64,000 nt of DNA, from NCBI GenBank assembly GCA_964446585.1, contig CAYUPI010000015.1, forward strand, positions 53,627-117,626. The letters run 5' to 3'. The position numbers and the translations under genes were made by a program. How positions within the stretch are numbered: the stretch's first letter is position 1; each line of letters opens with the position of its first letter. Origin of the DNA: CAYUPI01 sp964446585 (GTDB taxonomy: Bacteria > Verrucomicrobiota > Verrucomicrobiia > Limisphaerales > UBA8199). The notes below the pieces were generated by a model that ran no database searches, was not told the DNA's origin, and saw only the letters and a list, made by a program, of their open reading frames with translations. Shown here in pieces: positions 17,063-28,318 of this stretch.

Positions 17063-18319
17063 TCACACCGATTTGGGCTTTTCCACCTGCCCATAATAGC
17101 TGGCGTACATCTGATAGCAGTGGCGCTTGATGTCCGCGCGCTGCTTGTAGCCGGTAAGGTCGTGGAAACGATCCGCCTCGATGAACGAAATGTCGTACTT
17201 GGTTTTCCCATCGATTATCAAATCGGCCATGACCTTGCCGACGATTGGGCTCTGCATGATGCCATGTCCAGAGCAGCAGGAACAATGGAACAGGCCCTGC
17301 ACTTCGGGCAGTTGGCCACATAGTCCCTTACCGTCTGGTGTGAAAGTCATAATGCCTGTCGTGATGCTCATCGGCGTGCGTTCGTTGATCCAGGGAAAGC
17401 GTTGCTGGGCGAGGTTGATTAGCAAGGCCACATTCATGCTGTCGCGCCCCGCCTTCATGGCGCTCATGTCGAAATCATTCGGCAGTTTCTCCATGTCGTA
17501 CTCGACCGGCTCGGCCTCGTAGATTCCCACGATCAGGCCGCCGCTTTCCGGCCGCGTGTAGAGGCGGTGATGCCGATCGCGCACCGCGGGGCTTAGGCGA
17601 TCAACGGGATGATTCGGGTCAGGCCGCGTTGTGAGATAATAATGGCCAAGGGCGGCGGTGGGCAGCGTCTCCTCGGCAAGGTCGGCCACGAGATATGACC
17701 AGGGGCCGGCGGCGTTGACGACCACGGGCGCGTAAAATTCCCCGCGCGCGGTTTTGACTCCTTTGACCTGGCCGCCCTTGATGATCACCCGCTCAACCGG
17801 GCATTGGATTTCGTAGCGCACGCCGAGGCTTTTGCCCACTTTGTGGTACGCGCTGGCCAGCTCCGCGGGCTGGAGGTGACCGTCCGTAGGCGAGTAACAG
17901 GCCTCGATCAGATCGTCCGTCTTCATGTACGGCAACCGCCGCGCCGTTTCCGCGATCGGGATATGGTCGATGTTGAACCCGATGGATTTGCCCATCGCAA
18001 CGAGGTCCTTGATTTCCTGCGCGCGCTCGGGGGTCTCGGCAATACGAAGCGAACCGGTCTGTACGTAGATTTCCACGCCCGCGCGTTTTTCGAGGTCTTT
18101 GACGATCTCGAGGCCATCGGCCAGCATGCGTGTGTGTTCGGCGGTGCCGCGCAACTGGCCCAGCAGCCCGGCGGCGCGGCTGGTCGAGCCGCATCCCAGT
18201 CGCTGGCGTTCGAGCACCACGACTTTCTGACCGCGCATCGCCAATTGCATGGCGATGCTCAAGCCCGCAACGCCGCCGCCGATGATAATGACATCGGTTG
18301 GAGCGTTCGATGTGTTCAC
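17063..18319 (-). CDS. FAD-dependent oxidoreductase (DAO family), first gene of ETF operon
   Basis: A 418-residue DAO-family flavoprotein: DVIIIGGGVAGLSIAMQLAMRG is the FAD dinucleotide motif, GCGSTSRAAGLLGQLRGT the flavin-contact loop, YSPTDGHLQPAELASAYHK the mid-domain signature and GLFHCSCCSGHGIMQSPIVGKVMADLI the C-terminal FAD segment. The CSCCSGHG motif is unusually Cys-rich where relatives have GG.NGHG. It shares gene order and strand with etfB, etfA and the second DAO enzyme, so it probably passes electrons to the same ETF. It differs clearly from the second DAO protein, so a different substrate is likely. Confidence 0.9.
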   Translation of the reverse strand: MNTSNAPTDVIIIGGGVAGLSIAMQLAMRGQKVVVLERQRLGCGSTSRAAGLLGQLRGTAEHTRMLADGLEIVKDLEKRAGVEIYVQTGSLRIAETPERAQEIKDLVAMGKSIGFNIDHIPIAETARRLPYMKTDDLIEACYSPTDGHLQPAELASAYHKVGKSLGVRYEIQCPVERVIIKGGQVKGVKTARGEFYAPVVVNAAGPWSYLVADLAEETLPTAALGHYYLTTRPDPNHPVDRLSPAVRDRHHRLYTRPESGGLIVGIYEAEPVEYDMEKLPNDFDMSAMKAGRDSMNVALLINLAQQRFPWINERTPMSITTGIMTFTPDGKGLCGQLPEVQGLFHCSCCSGHGIMQSPIVGKVMADLIIDGKTKYDISFIEADRFHDLTGYKQRADIKRHCYQMYASYYGQVEKPKSV

Positions 18320-18424
18320 AGGGTTCCTTTATTATCCGAAGCCGTGAGCGGATGCAAATGATCTGGCCGGTCAAATCTTCTTTTGACTGGATGTTGATTA
18401 TTGGAGATTGGATGTTCTGATTTT

Positions 18425-20167
18425 ATGACCAATAGAGTTGCAGCTTTAACACTGGTCCTGGCTATGTTCAGAGCGCAGGCTGCGGATGACTACAAGCTGG
18501 GACCTGATTCGCAGTTCAAACCCGATGTGCCGCACGGACGCGTCGAACGCTTTCAGTTTACCAATTCGACTGTTTTTCCAGGCACTATCCGCGACGGCGG
18601 CGTTTATATCCCGGCGCAGTACGAGACGACCAGGCCGGCCGCATTGATGGTTTTCCAGGACGGCATCGGCTATCTGAGCACGAACGGGGGCTGGCGCGTG
18701 CCATGGGTGTTCGACAATCTGATCGCGGCTAAAGAGATGCCCGTGACGATCGGGATTTTTTTGAACCCCGGCTCGCGAGCCGGCCAGAGCAACCGGAGTT
18801 TCGAGTACGATTCGTTGGGGAATGCTTACGCAAAATTCTTGATAGACGAAGTGATTCCGTTCGTGACGAACCAGTATTCTCTGGCGATTACGGACGATCC
18901 GGAACTGCGGGCCATTTGTGGAGCGAGCTCGGGTGGGATTTGCGCCTTCACGGCCGCATGGGAGCGGCCGGATCAGTTTCACAAGGTGCTCTCGACAATC
19001 GGCAGTTTTACCAATATTCGCGGCGGACATAACTACCCTGCTCTGATCCGAAAGACGGAGCGCAAACCGATTCGCGTCTTCCTCCAGGACGGATCGAACG
19101 ACCTGAACAATCTGCACGGCGACTGGCCACTGGCGAACCAGGAGATGGCTTCGGCCCTGCGGTTCATGGGTTATGATCATCGGTTCGTGCTGGGAGACGG
19201 CTCGCACAACAGCCGGCATGGCGGAACGATTTTTCCGGATGCGCTCCGCTGGCTCTGGCGAGCGCCCGGACCGTTGCCCGCGCCTTTGACCAAGGACAAT
19301 TTGAAGGGCGACGATGCGCTGGGGAAAATTCTTCCGCACGAAGGCGGATGGGAATTGGTGATGGAGGGCCTCGGGGCCACGGATGCCGCCTGCTCGGACG
19401 CGGAAGGGAATTTTTACTTCAGCGATCTGCGCCACGCGAAGCTCCACAAAATCGGTGCGGATGGAAAAGCAACCGTCTGGTTTGAAGGGAACCCGAAAAT
19501 CAGCGGTATGAAGTTTGGTCCGGATGGACGTCTCTACGCGGCTTCCCAGGGATCGGTTGGCGGACCACGGAACGAAACCAAAACGATTGTGGCGATCGAA
19601 CCCGAGTCGAAACTGGTCACCGTGGTTGCCACAGACGTCACGCCCAACGACCTCGTGGTCTCGAAAGCGGGCTGGATTTATTTCACCGACACTGGGGCGG
19701 GCCAGGTGATGATGTGCCCGATACAGACGGAGAAGTTGCCGCGGCCGCGAGTCGCGGCGGGCGGCATCAACAAGCCGAATGGAATTGGGCTTTCACCGGA
19801 TGGCAAGTTTCTGTTCGTTTCGGAATATGGTGGAACCAACGCCTGGTGTTACTTAGTCAACCCGGATGGAACTTTGTGGGCGGGCGAACGTTACATGGAA
19901 TTGCGCGCGCCGCCAAATCGGCCTGACAGCGGCGGAGACGGGATGACGGTTGACGCCGAGGGCCGGCCATTTATCACGACCCATTTAGGGATTCAGATGT
20001 TCGATGCGACCGGGCGCTTAGGCGGTGTGATCGCCAAACCAACTGACAAGTCATGCGTCAGCGTGGCTTTCGCCGGGCCGGATCGGTCGTGGCTCTATGC
20101 CTGCGCCAGCGACAAGATTTTCCGACGAAAGACGCTAACAAAGGGGTTTTACTTGCCGGGGAAATGA
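18425..20167 (+). CDS. Secreted esterase-D/SMP-30 gluconolactonase fusion
   Basis: A 580-residue two-domain protein with a signal peptide (MTNRVAALTLVLAMFRAQA). Residues about 40-290 are an esterase-D-type alpha/beta hydrolase: RDGGVYIPAQYETTRPAALMVFQDG, the nucleophile elbow CGASSGGICAFTAAWE, and candidate Asp and His in QDGSNDLNN and GDGSHNSRHGG. Residues about 310-580 are an SMP-30/gluconolactonase beta-propeller: DAEGNFYFSDLRHAKLHKI, MKFGPDGRLYAASQG, NDLVVSKAGWIYFTDTGAGQV and NKPNGIGLSPDGKFLFVSE. This joins ester cleavage to lactone hydrolysis in one exported chain, probably for plant-type esters or sugar lactones (inference). It diverges from the ETF operon. Confidence 0.9.
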   Translation: MTNRVAALTLVLAMFRAQAADDYKLGPDSQFKPDVPHGRVERFQFTNSTVFPGTIRDGGVYIPAQYETTRPAALMVFQDGIGYLSTNGGWRVPWVFDNLIAAKEMPVTIGIFLNPGSRAGQSNRSFEYDSLGNAYAKFLIDEVIPFVTNQYSLAITDDPELRAICGASSGGICAFTAAWERPDQFHKVLSTIGSFTNIRGGHNYPALIRKTERKPIRVFLQDGSNDLNNLHGDWPLANQEMASALRFMGYDHRFVLGDGSHNSRHGGTIFPDALRWLWRAPGPLPAPLTKDNLKGDDALGKILPHEGGWELVMEGLGATDAACSDAEGNFYFSDLRHAKLHKIGADGKATVWFEGNPKISGMKFGPDGRLYAASQGSVGGPRNETKTIVAIEPESKLVTVVATDVTPNDLVVSKAGWIYFTDTGAGQVMMCPIQTEKLPRPRVAAGGINKPNGIGLSPDGKFLFVSEYGGTNAWCYLVNPDGTLWAGERYMELRAPPNRPDSGGDGMTVDAEGRPFITTHLGIQMFDATGRLGGVIAKPTDKSCVSVAFAGPDRSWLYACASDKIFRRKTLTKGFYLPGK

Positions 20168-20232
20168 AACCGGGGTTTCAGATTCTTACTGACTGGGGCG
20201 TCGTCGCGGTCTCGGCTTCGGTGACCGCGTAC

Positions 20233-20455
20233 CTACAGCTCTTCCCACTCTTCAATGCTTATCTTGCGTTGGATTATTGCTTCAACCTGTCGCACCAGCA
20301 TTTTGACTTGAGGCACAGAATACTCGGCGTTGGTGGGAAGCGTCTGCCGGTGCTAGCCGAATGCCAGGAACTGGTGGCGGGTGCCGGAATATAGATCGGT
20401 AAATCCCAACGCGCACAGCTTGCGCACGAAGTCGCGACGCTTAAGTGGTCACCAT
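20233..20455 (-). pseudogene. Broken HicA-type toxin
   Basis: The frame LKRRDFVRKLCALGFTDLY then SGTRHQFLAFG is HicA/YcfA-like, but a TAG (20353-20355) stops it. After the stop the same frame continues HRQTLPTNAEYSVPQVKMLV and RQVEAIIQRKISIEEWEEL to a normal end. The toxin frame also has no start, because TGA lies just upstream; the likely original start is the ATG of the MVTT codons now read as the end of HicB, which implies an extra frameshift. Two independent lesions make an assembly error less likely than decay. Confidence 0.72.
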
Positions 20456-20704
20456 CCGGCCGTTCTTCACCCTGTTCAAATCGATCCCTGCTATTACAGG
20501 CAGTTTGTGGCCCAGCCTTAAGCCGACGAGGATCCAGTCCTCCAACGTCGAGCGCAACTCCCTCTCGCATTCCCGAAGTGATTTGCTAAAGGCAATAACT
20601 CCCTTCAGTCTCGGAATCTCGCCAGAAAACGAACCGTCTTCGAGTTTGTCATAACGGGCAATTTCCAGCGCCGCTTCAATGTACGCTGTCAGCGGAAACG
20701 TCAT
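20441..20704 (-). CDS. hicB: HicB-family antitoxin
   Basis: An 87-residue HicB-like protein: MTFPLTAYIEAALEIARYDKLED then GSFSGEIPRLKGVIAFSKSLRECERELRSTLEDWILVGLRLGHKLPVI. The degraded RNase-H-like fold and spacing match HicB antitoxins. In this orientation HicB precedes HicA, as in many HicBA loci. The C-terminal MVTT appears to be the former HicA start read through. With HicA broken, this antitoxin is orphaned and could act only as a repressor or be in decay. An upstream in-frame start would add 17 hydrophobic residues and is not favoured. Confidence 0.8.
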   Translation of the reverse strand: MTFPLTAYIEAALEIARYDKLEDGSFSGEIPRLKGVIAFSKSLRECERELRSTLEDWILVGLRLGHKLPVIAGIDLNRVKNGRMVTT

Positions 20705-20881
20705 GCCAATGATAATAAGCCAGTCCATTACGGAAAGAAGATCTCTAACTGGCAATTATCGCTCTCGGCCATCAATTGCAGATCTTTTCGAATAAGCTAT
20801 TGACCGGCGTGAAGCCTACCAGTGGTGGCAAGTTGAACCGGGCATCAACAAGCCTCATTGACAATAATCCGCCTTAGGCTT

Positions 20882-21280
20882 TCAGCCTTTCCGCGTCTCA
20901 GCTTTTTGCCTTGGACTCCCTTCTGTAATGACCGTGTCGCTGTGTTCGTATGATGGCGCACAACAACAGAGGAGGCGCAGCGGGCTAGAGCCAGTGTTCC
21001 AAAGCTTGTGTTTCTGCCCCGGTCGAATGGCGATCGCGTCGCCGGCCGTCACGTCGCGCTCTTCTCCGTCGATGCGGAGCCGGCCGGTGCCATGAGTGAT
21101 GTAGTAAATCTCCTCGGTTTTCACATGGAAGTGTTCCTGGGTTGCGCCGCCGACCGGCAGTCGCGCCTCAGCCAGGCTCTGGTTGCGAATGGCCGAGTTT
21201 CGATGGGCCAGCAGTTCGCGAATTTCCGAGCCGTCCAAAGTTATGAACGGCGGTGACTGATCGAGGTTTATTATGTCCAT
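20882..21280 (-). CDS. Cupin-domain protein
   Basis: A 132-residue single cupin. Motif 1 is QEHFHVKTEEIYYITHGTGRLRIDG, with the HFH...E metal ligands. Motif 2 is GDAIAIRPGQKHKLWNTGSSPLRLL, with the second His. This resembles small mannose-6-phosphate-isomerase-like cupins that bind a metal and a small sugar or acid ligand; the substrate is unknown. The tail after about residue 110 is polar and probably disordered. It lies between hicB and the histidine kinase on the same strand, with gaps large enough for its own promoter. Confidence 0.88.
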   Translation of the reverse strand: MDIINLDQSPPFITLDGSEIRELLAHRNSAIRNQSLAEARLPVGGATQEHFHVKTEEIYYITHGTGRLRIDGEERDVTAGDAIAIRPGQKHKLWNTGSSPLRLLCCCAPSYEHSDTVITEGSPRQKAETRKG

Positions 21281-21348
21281 ATGATTGCGACTATGGGTGA
21301 TTCTAATCCCAGGCTAAACTCCTGGACTTCGACTCATCGAGAGGGGAA

Positions 21349-22563
21349 TCACGGCGTCGATGCGGGCAACAACTCGACCCAAAAGCGACTGCCAGAGTGA
21401 GGTTCAGATGTCAACCCCGCCTTTCCCTGCATGAGCTCCATTGCGTGTTTAACAATGGTCAATCCGATGCCGACTCCTCCGTAGTCCTGCGGCGAGTGCA
21501 GCCGCTCGAATGGCCGGAAGATGCGGTCTTGATATTCCGGTTCGATCCCGATGCCATTGTCGCGCACCCAAAGCCGAACGGCCGATCCATTCAGTTCGGC
21601 CCATATTGTCACGCGGGGCTGGACGCCATCGGAAACAAACTTAATCGCGTTGTCCACTAACTGAACCACCACGCGGACCAAAAGCTCCGGGTCGGCACGA
21701 ACGCGGGGGAATGGCCCGGTTACGGCAATTTCAGCCCCGCTGGCTTTGATCGAGCCGCTTAACTGCTCCCGGGCCTGCTCGACGGCTTGCTCGAGACTGG
21801 CGTCGGTTGGACGCACATCCATGTGAGCGAGTTGGCCATATTCCAGCACAGCCCGTATCACCCTCTCCATGCGGGCGGCGGCGTCGGCAATGCGCCCGGC
21901 GTACTCTCGAATCTCAGGCTGCAACTGCGCTCCGCCGTCTTCGACCATGGCGCAGCTATAACCCTGAAGCGCGCGAACAGGGCCCCGGAGGTTGTGCGCG
22001 ATGTGGTAGAGCAGATCTCTCAACGAATCGACCGCCGCGTTTAACGTCGCCGTGCGCTCGACAACGCGCGCCTCTAACTGCTGTGCATGCTGGCTGAGTT
22101 TTTCTTGAGCTTCCAGGAGAGCTGCTTCCGACTGGCGGCGCCGGACCACTTCGCGTTCCAATTCGCGCGCCGCCGTTTCAGCTCGATGCTGCCTCCGGCG
22201 GGAAATCTCGATCAGGAAAATGCCCAGTGAACCGGTCGTGACGGCTCGAGCTAACGCAATGACATCCGCGCGGCTTGAGAGGCCGATGGACCATCTTGGA
22301 CCAAGGAAGAGGTAATCTCCGATCACCAGACCCAATATCAGAGTAGCCGTTCCCAAAAACGCTCCTCCGTACCAACTGGTGACCAGGGCAGCCAGGATGA
22401 AGGTTGTGAAGGGAAACTCCTCTTCGCCAAGGAACGGAGTCAGGCAATAACGAAGGAGCACAGCCAGCAACAGGCTCACCCCGGCGACAACGCAACGACG
22501 GAAATTCATCGCCTCGGCGCGTGACAAACTGCTAGGCGGCGGAGTGAAACCAGCCGGTTTCAT
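21349..22563 (-). CDS. Membrane sensor histidine kinase (KdpD-like DUF4118 sensor)
   Basis: About 404 residues. Four membrane helices at residues 23-115 (VAGVSLLLAVLLRYCLTPFL, FTTFILAALVTSWYGGAFLG, ATLILGLVIGDYLFLG) match the DUF4118 region of KdpD-type kinases. A coiled coil (about 120-175) leads to the phospho-acceptor box LLYHIAHNLRGPVRAL (H190). The ATPase domain has QLVDNAIKF (N), DNGIGIEPE (G1) and GGVGIGLTIVKHAMELM (G2). It diverges from a Rcp1-like response regulator gene, its probable partner. The start at MKPAGF is uncertain; MNFRRC, 18 residues later, is also possible. Confidence 0.88.
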   Translation of the reverse strand: MKPAGFTPPPSSLSRAEAMNFRRCVVAGVSLLLAVLLRYCLTPFLGEEEFPFTTFILAALVTSWYGGAFLGTATLILGLVIGDYLFLGPRWSIGLSSRADVIALARAVTTGSLGIFLIEISRRRQHRAETAARELEREVVRRRQSEAALLEAQEKLSQHAQQLEARVVERTATLNAAVDSLRDLLYHIAHNLRGPVRALQGYSCAMVEDGGAQLQPEIREYAGRIADAAARMERVIRAVLEYGQLAHMDVRPTDASLEQAVEQAREQLSGSIKASGAEIAVTGPFPRVRADPELLVRVVVQLVDNAIKFVSDGVQPRVTIWAELNGSAVRLWVRDNGIGIEPEYQDRIFRPFERLHSPQDYGGVGIGLTIVKHAMELMQGKAGLTSEPHSGSRFWVELLPASTP

Positions 22564-22820
22564 CGTCTTGATTGTCGTGTAATCAAGCCCCGTACTGCTT
22601 TCCAAAGCCACTTTCCGACAATGCCCGGGCAATGTCAACGATCTGTTGCTCAAGTGCGTGCGTCACTTTCACAGACAAGACATGGTCATTTATCAGACAT
22701 TAGGGGCGCAGGCTTCTTTGAACTGGCCGGTTGACCCTCCTTTTGCCCGGAGCATTGGACGAACTGTTAGGGGCTCGGGCCACTGTGGCATGGAAGCGGC
22801 TTTTCAATGTCTCACCGAAC

Positions 22821-23372
22821 ATGAGTGATAGATTTAGCGAACCGTGGTTGCCAGGCGCTGCTTCGAGCGAGAGTTCACCGCAGCCAGCTGGCTCTCGTCA
22901 TATTCTGCTGGCCGAGGACGATGCCGACGACGTTTTTCTAATGCGCCGAGCTTTGCGCAAGACCGGATTGCCACATATGCTGTTTGATGTTTCGAACGGC
23001 GACCTCGCGGTAGCTTACCTTGGCGGCAGACCTCCCTTTGACGACCGGGTGCGGTATCCGTTTCCTGATTTGCTGCTGCTGGATCTGAAGATGCCCAAAC
23101 GAAATGGCTTCGAGGTGCTGGCGTGGCTTAAAGGCCGACCTGACATGGAATCGTTGCCGGTCGTGGTCCTCACCTCCTCTGCCATCCCGGAGGACCGGGA
23201 CATGGCGCTGAGAATGGGAGCCCGCGAGTTTTGCACTAAACCCAGCGATTTCAATGACCTTGTTCGGTTAGTAAACATCTTGCACGAGAGTTGGCTGATG
23301 CAAATCCCCCCGCTGTCACAGACATTGTGCCAATTCACTCCTGCCCAGCTCCAAGTCGAACGGACCTGCTGA
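22821..23372 (+). CDS. Single-domain response regulator (Rcp1-like)
   Basis: A 183-residue CheY-like receiver with no output domain. HILLAEDDADDVFLMRRAL carries the acidic pair, LLLLDLKMPKRNGFEVL the phospho-acceptor D88, VVVLTSSAIPED the switch Thr/Ser and FCTKPSD the lysine K140. The DADDVFLMRRA and GGRPPFDDRVRYPFPDLLLLDLKMP features match the Rcp1 group that works with bacteriophytochrome-like or hybrid kinases. A ~25-residue tail past the receiver is Pro/Gln-rich. The start at MSDRFSEP was preferred over an earlier in-frame ATG in non-homologous sequence. It is divergent from the membrane kinase. Confidence 0.88.
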   Translation: MSDRFSEPWLPGAASSESSPQPAGSRHILLAEDDADDVFLMRRALRKTGLPHMLFDVSNGDLAVAYLGGRPPFDDRVRYPFPDLLLLDLKMPKRNGFEVLAWLKGRPDMESLPVVVLTSSAIPEDRDMALRMGAREFCTKPSDFNDLVRLVNILHESWLMQIPPLSQTLCQFTPAQLQVERTC

Positions 23373-23397
23373 ACCTGGTGGACTCAGCCGGGTCCGT

Positions 23398-23499
23398 TCA
23401 GAAACTGACTCCCGCATCCGACAGTTTGCAGGTTTCCACGGCGGCCCGCATGCCGGTGGGCGCCACCACGTTGTAGGGAATTTTCGGGCCGCCGGCCAT
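23398..23499 (-). other. Possible 3' remnant of an unrecognised gene
   Basis: The minus strand reads MAGGPKIPYNVVAPTGMRAA and then VETCKLSDAGVSF before a stop; the codons upstream in another frame read IVVLLNDFGRTCKPTDLAA. Both look protein-like, suggesting a decayed or truncated gene in the gap between the response regulator and the sigma factor. The family was not recognised. It could equally be chance. Confidence 0.25.
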
Positions 23500-23636
23500 C
23501 GTTTGCTCACCACTGCCGCCAGATCGGTCGGCTTGCAAGTCCGGCCAAAATCGTTTAGCAAGACGACTATCAAATCAGCCCGTCAGTCCAACCTGCAGAA
23601 AGGTCCGTGGCTTTCCGGAGTGCCCGGAACTCTCAA

Positions 23637-24389
23637 ATGCGCGGCGAAGAAGGCAAATCGGATTTGACCAGCGTCGGCGGGGCGCAGTTCCCCTCCACGC
23701 TGTGGAACGTCGTGCTCCTTACTGGACAGTCTTCCAACGCAGAATCCGAACAGGCCCTGGCGAAGCTTTGCAGCGCTTATTGGAAACCGCTCTACGCCTT
23801 TATCCGGCGCGAAGGTTATCCGCCCCCCGACGCGCAGGATCTGACTCAGGGTTTTTTTGCGCACTTGCTGGATCGTCACCGCCTCGGCCGCGTCGATCGG
23901 ACAAAGGGCAAGTTTCGTTCTTTTCTCCTTGCGTCATTGCGGAATTTTCTGGCCGACCAACGGGATAAGGCGCAGGCGCTCAAACGCGGCGGCCAGGTCT
24001 CTCTGGTGCCGCTCGACTTGCAGAACGCCGAAGATTCTTATGCGATCGAACCGGTGGATCCGCTGACTCCGGAAAAACTGTACGAGCGACGGTGGGCTTT
24101 GACCCTGTTGGAATGCGTCCTGGCACGCCTTGAAGCCGAATACAACGACCGCGGGTTGCGCAACCGCTTTCTGGAACTCAAGCCATTCCTGCTGGCCGAG
24201 GCGGAAGCGACAAATTACGCCGAGGCGGGTCGCCGGCTGGCAATGTCCGAGGGCGCCGTGAAAATGGCGGTGCTGCGCTTGCGTCAGCGCAGCCGGGAAT
24301 TGTTTCGGGCGGAAATTGCTGCGACCGTGACAACCGAGGGAGAGGTCGAAGAGGAAGTCCGCCACTTGTCGGCCGTGCTGGCCGGGTGA
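23637..24389 (+). CDS. ECF-type RNA polymerase sigma factor next to kinase
   Basis: About 250 residues. Region 2 is visible as FPSTLWNVVLLTGQ, DAQDLTQGFFAHLLDRHRL and GKFRSFLLASLRNFLADQRDKAQALKRGG. Region 4 is visible as NYAEAGRRLAMSEGAVKMAVLRLRQRSRELFR. It closely resembles the factor at 3.9-4.7 kb. The kinase gene follows after 112 bases on the same strand; such sigma/Hanks-kinase pairs are common in Verrucomicrobia and Planctomycetes, where phosphorylation probably replaces a classical anti-sigma factor (inference). The start at MRGEEG has GGAA upstream; a GTG 30 bases earlier, preceded by AAAGG, is an alternative. Confidence 0.9.
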   Translation: MRGEEGKSDLTSVGGAQFPSTLWNVVLLTGQSSNAESEQALAKLCSAYWKPLYAFIRREGYPPPDAQDLTQGFFAHLLDRHRLGRVDRTKGKFRSFLLASLRNFLADQRDKAQALKRGGQVSLVPLDLQNAEDSYAIEPVDPLTPEKLYERRWALTLLECVLARLEAEYNDRGLRNRFLELKPFLLAEAEATNYAEAGRRLAMSEGAVKMAVLRLRQRSRELFRAEIAATVTTEGEVEEEVRHLSAVLAG

Positions 24390-24501
24390 GACACAATGTG
24401 CGGGTTGCTGCGATGGACATGTGACGTTCCCTGGGCTTTTCCTTTGTATGAAGTGACTGGCAAAATGAAATCCGGGTCGGCTCCAACCCATCCGCTCTGC
24501 C

Positions 24502-28110
<3,609 letters not shown>

Positions 28111-28318
28111 TTGGGGCGCACCGTCACCCACGCCCACCAGAGGGGTCTCGTCAGAGTACCGCTGCAATCGAAGAATCTCGCGCCGAAAAGAACTCGCCAT
28201 CGTTGCGTGACCTTCCCCGTCTTTTTCCTTTGGAAGCAGTAGAACACCTATGGAAGCCTTGAAATGCCGTAGCGGTGCTTCCGCGCCGAAACGCTCAACA
28301 AACGCAAATTCCTTCAGT

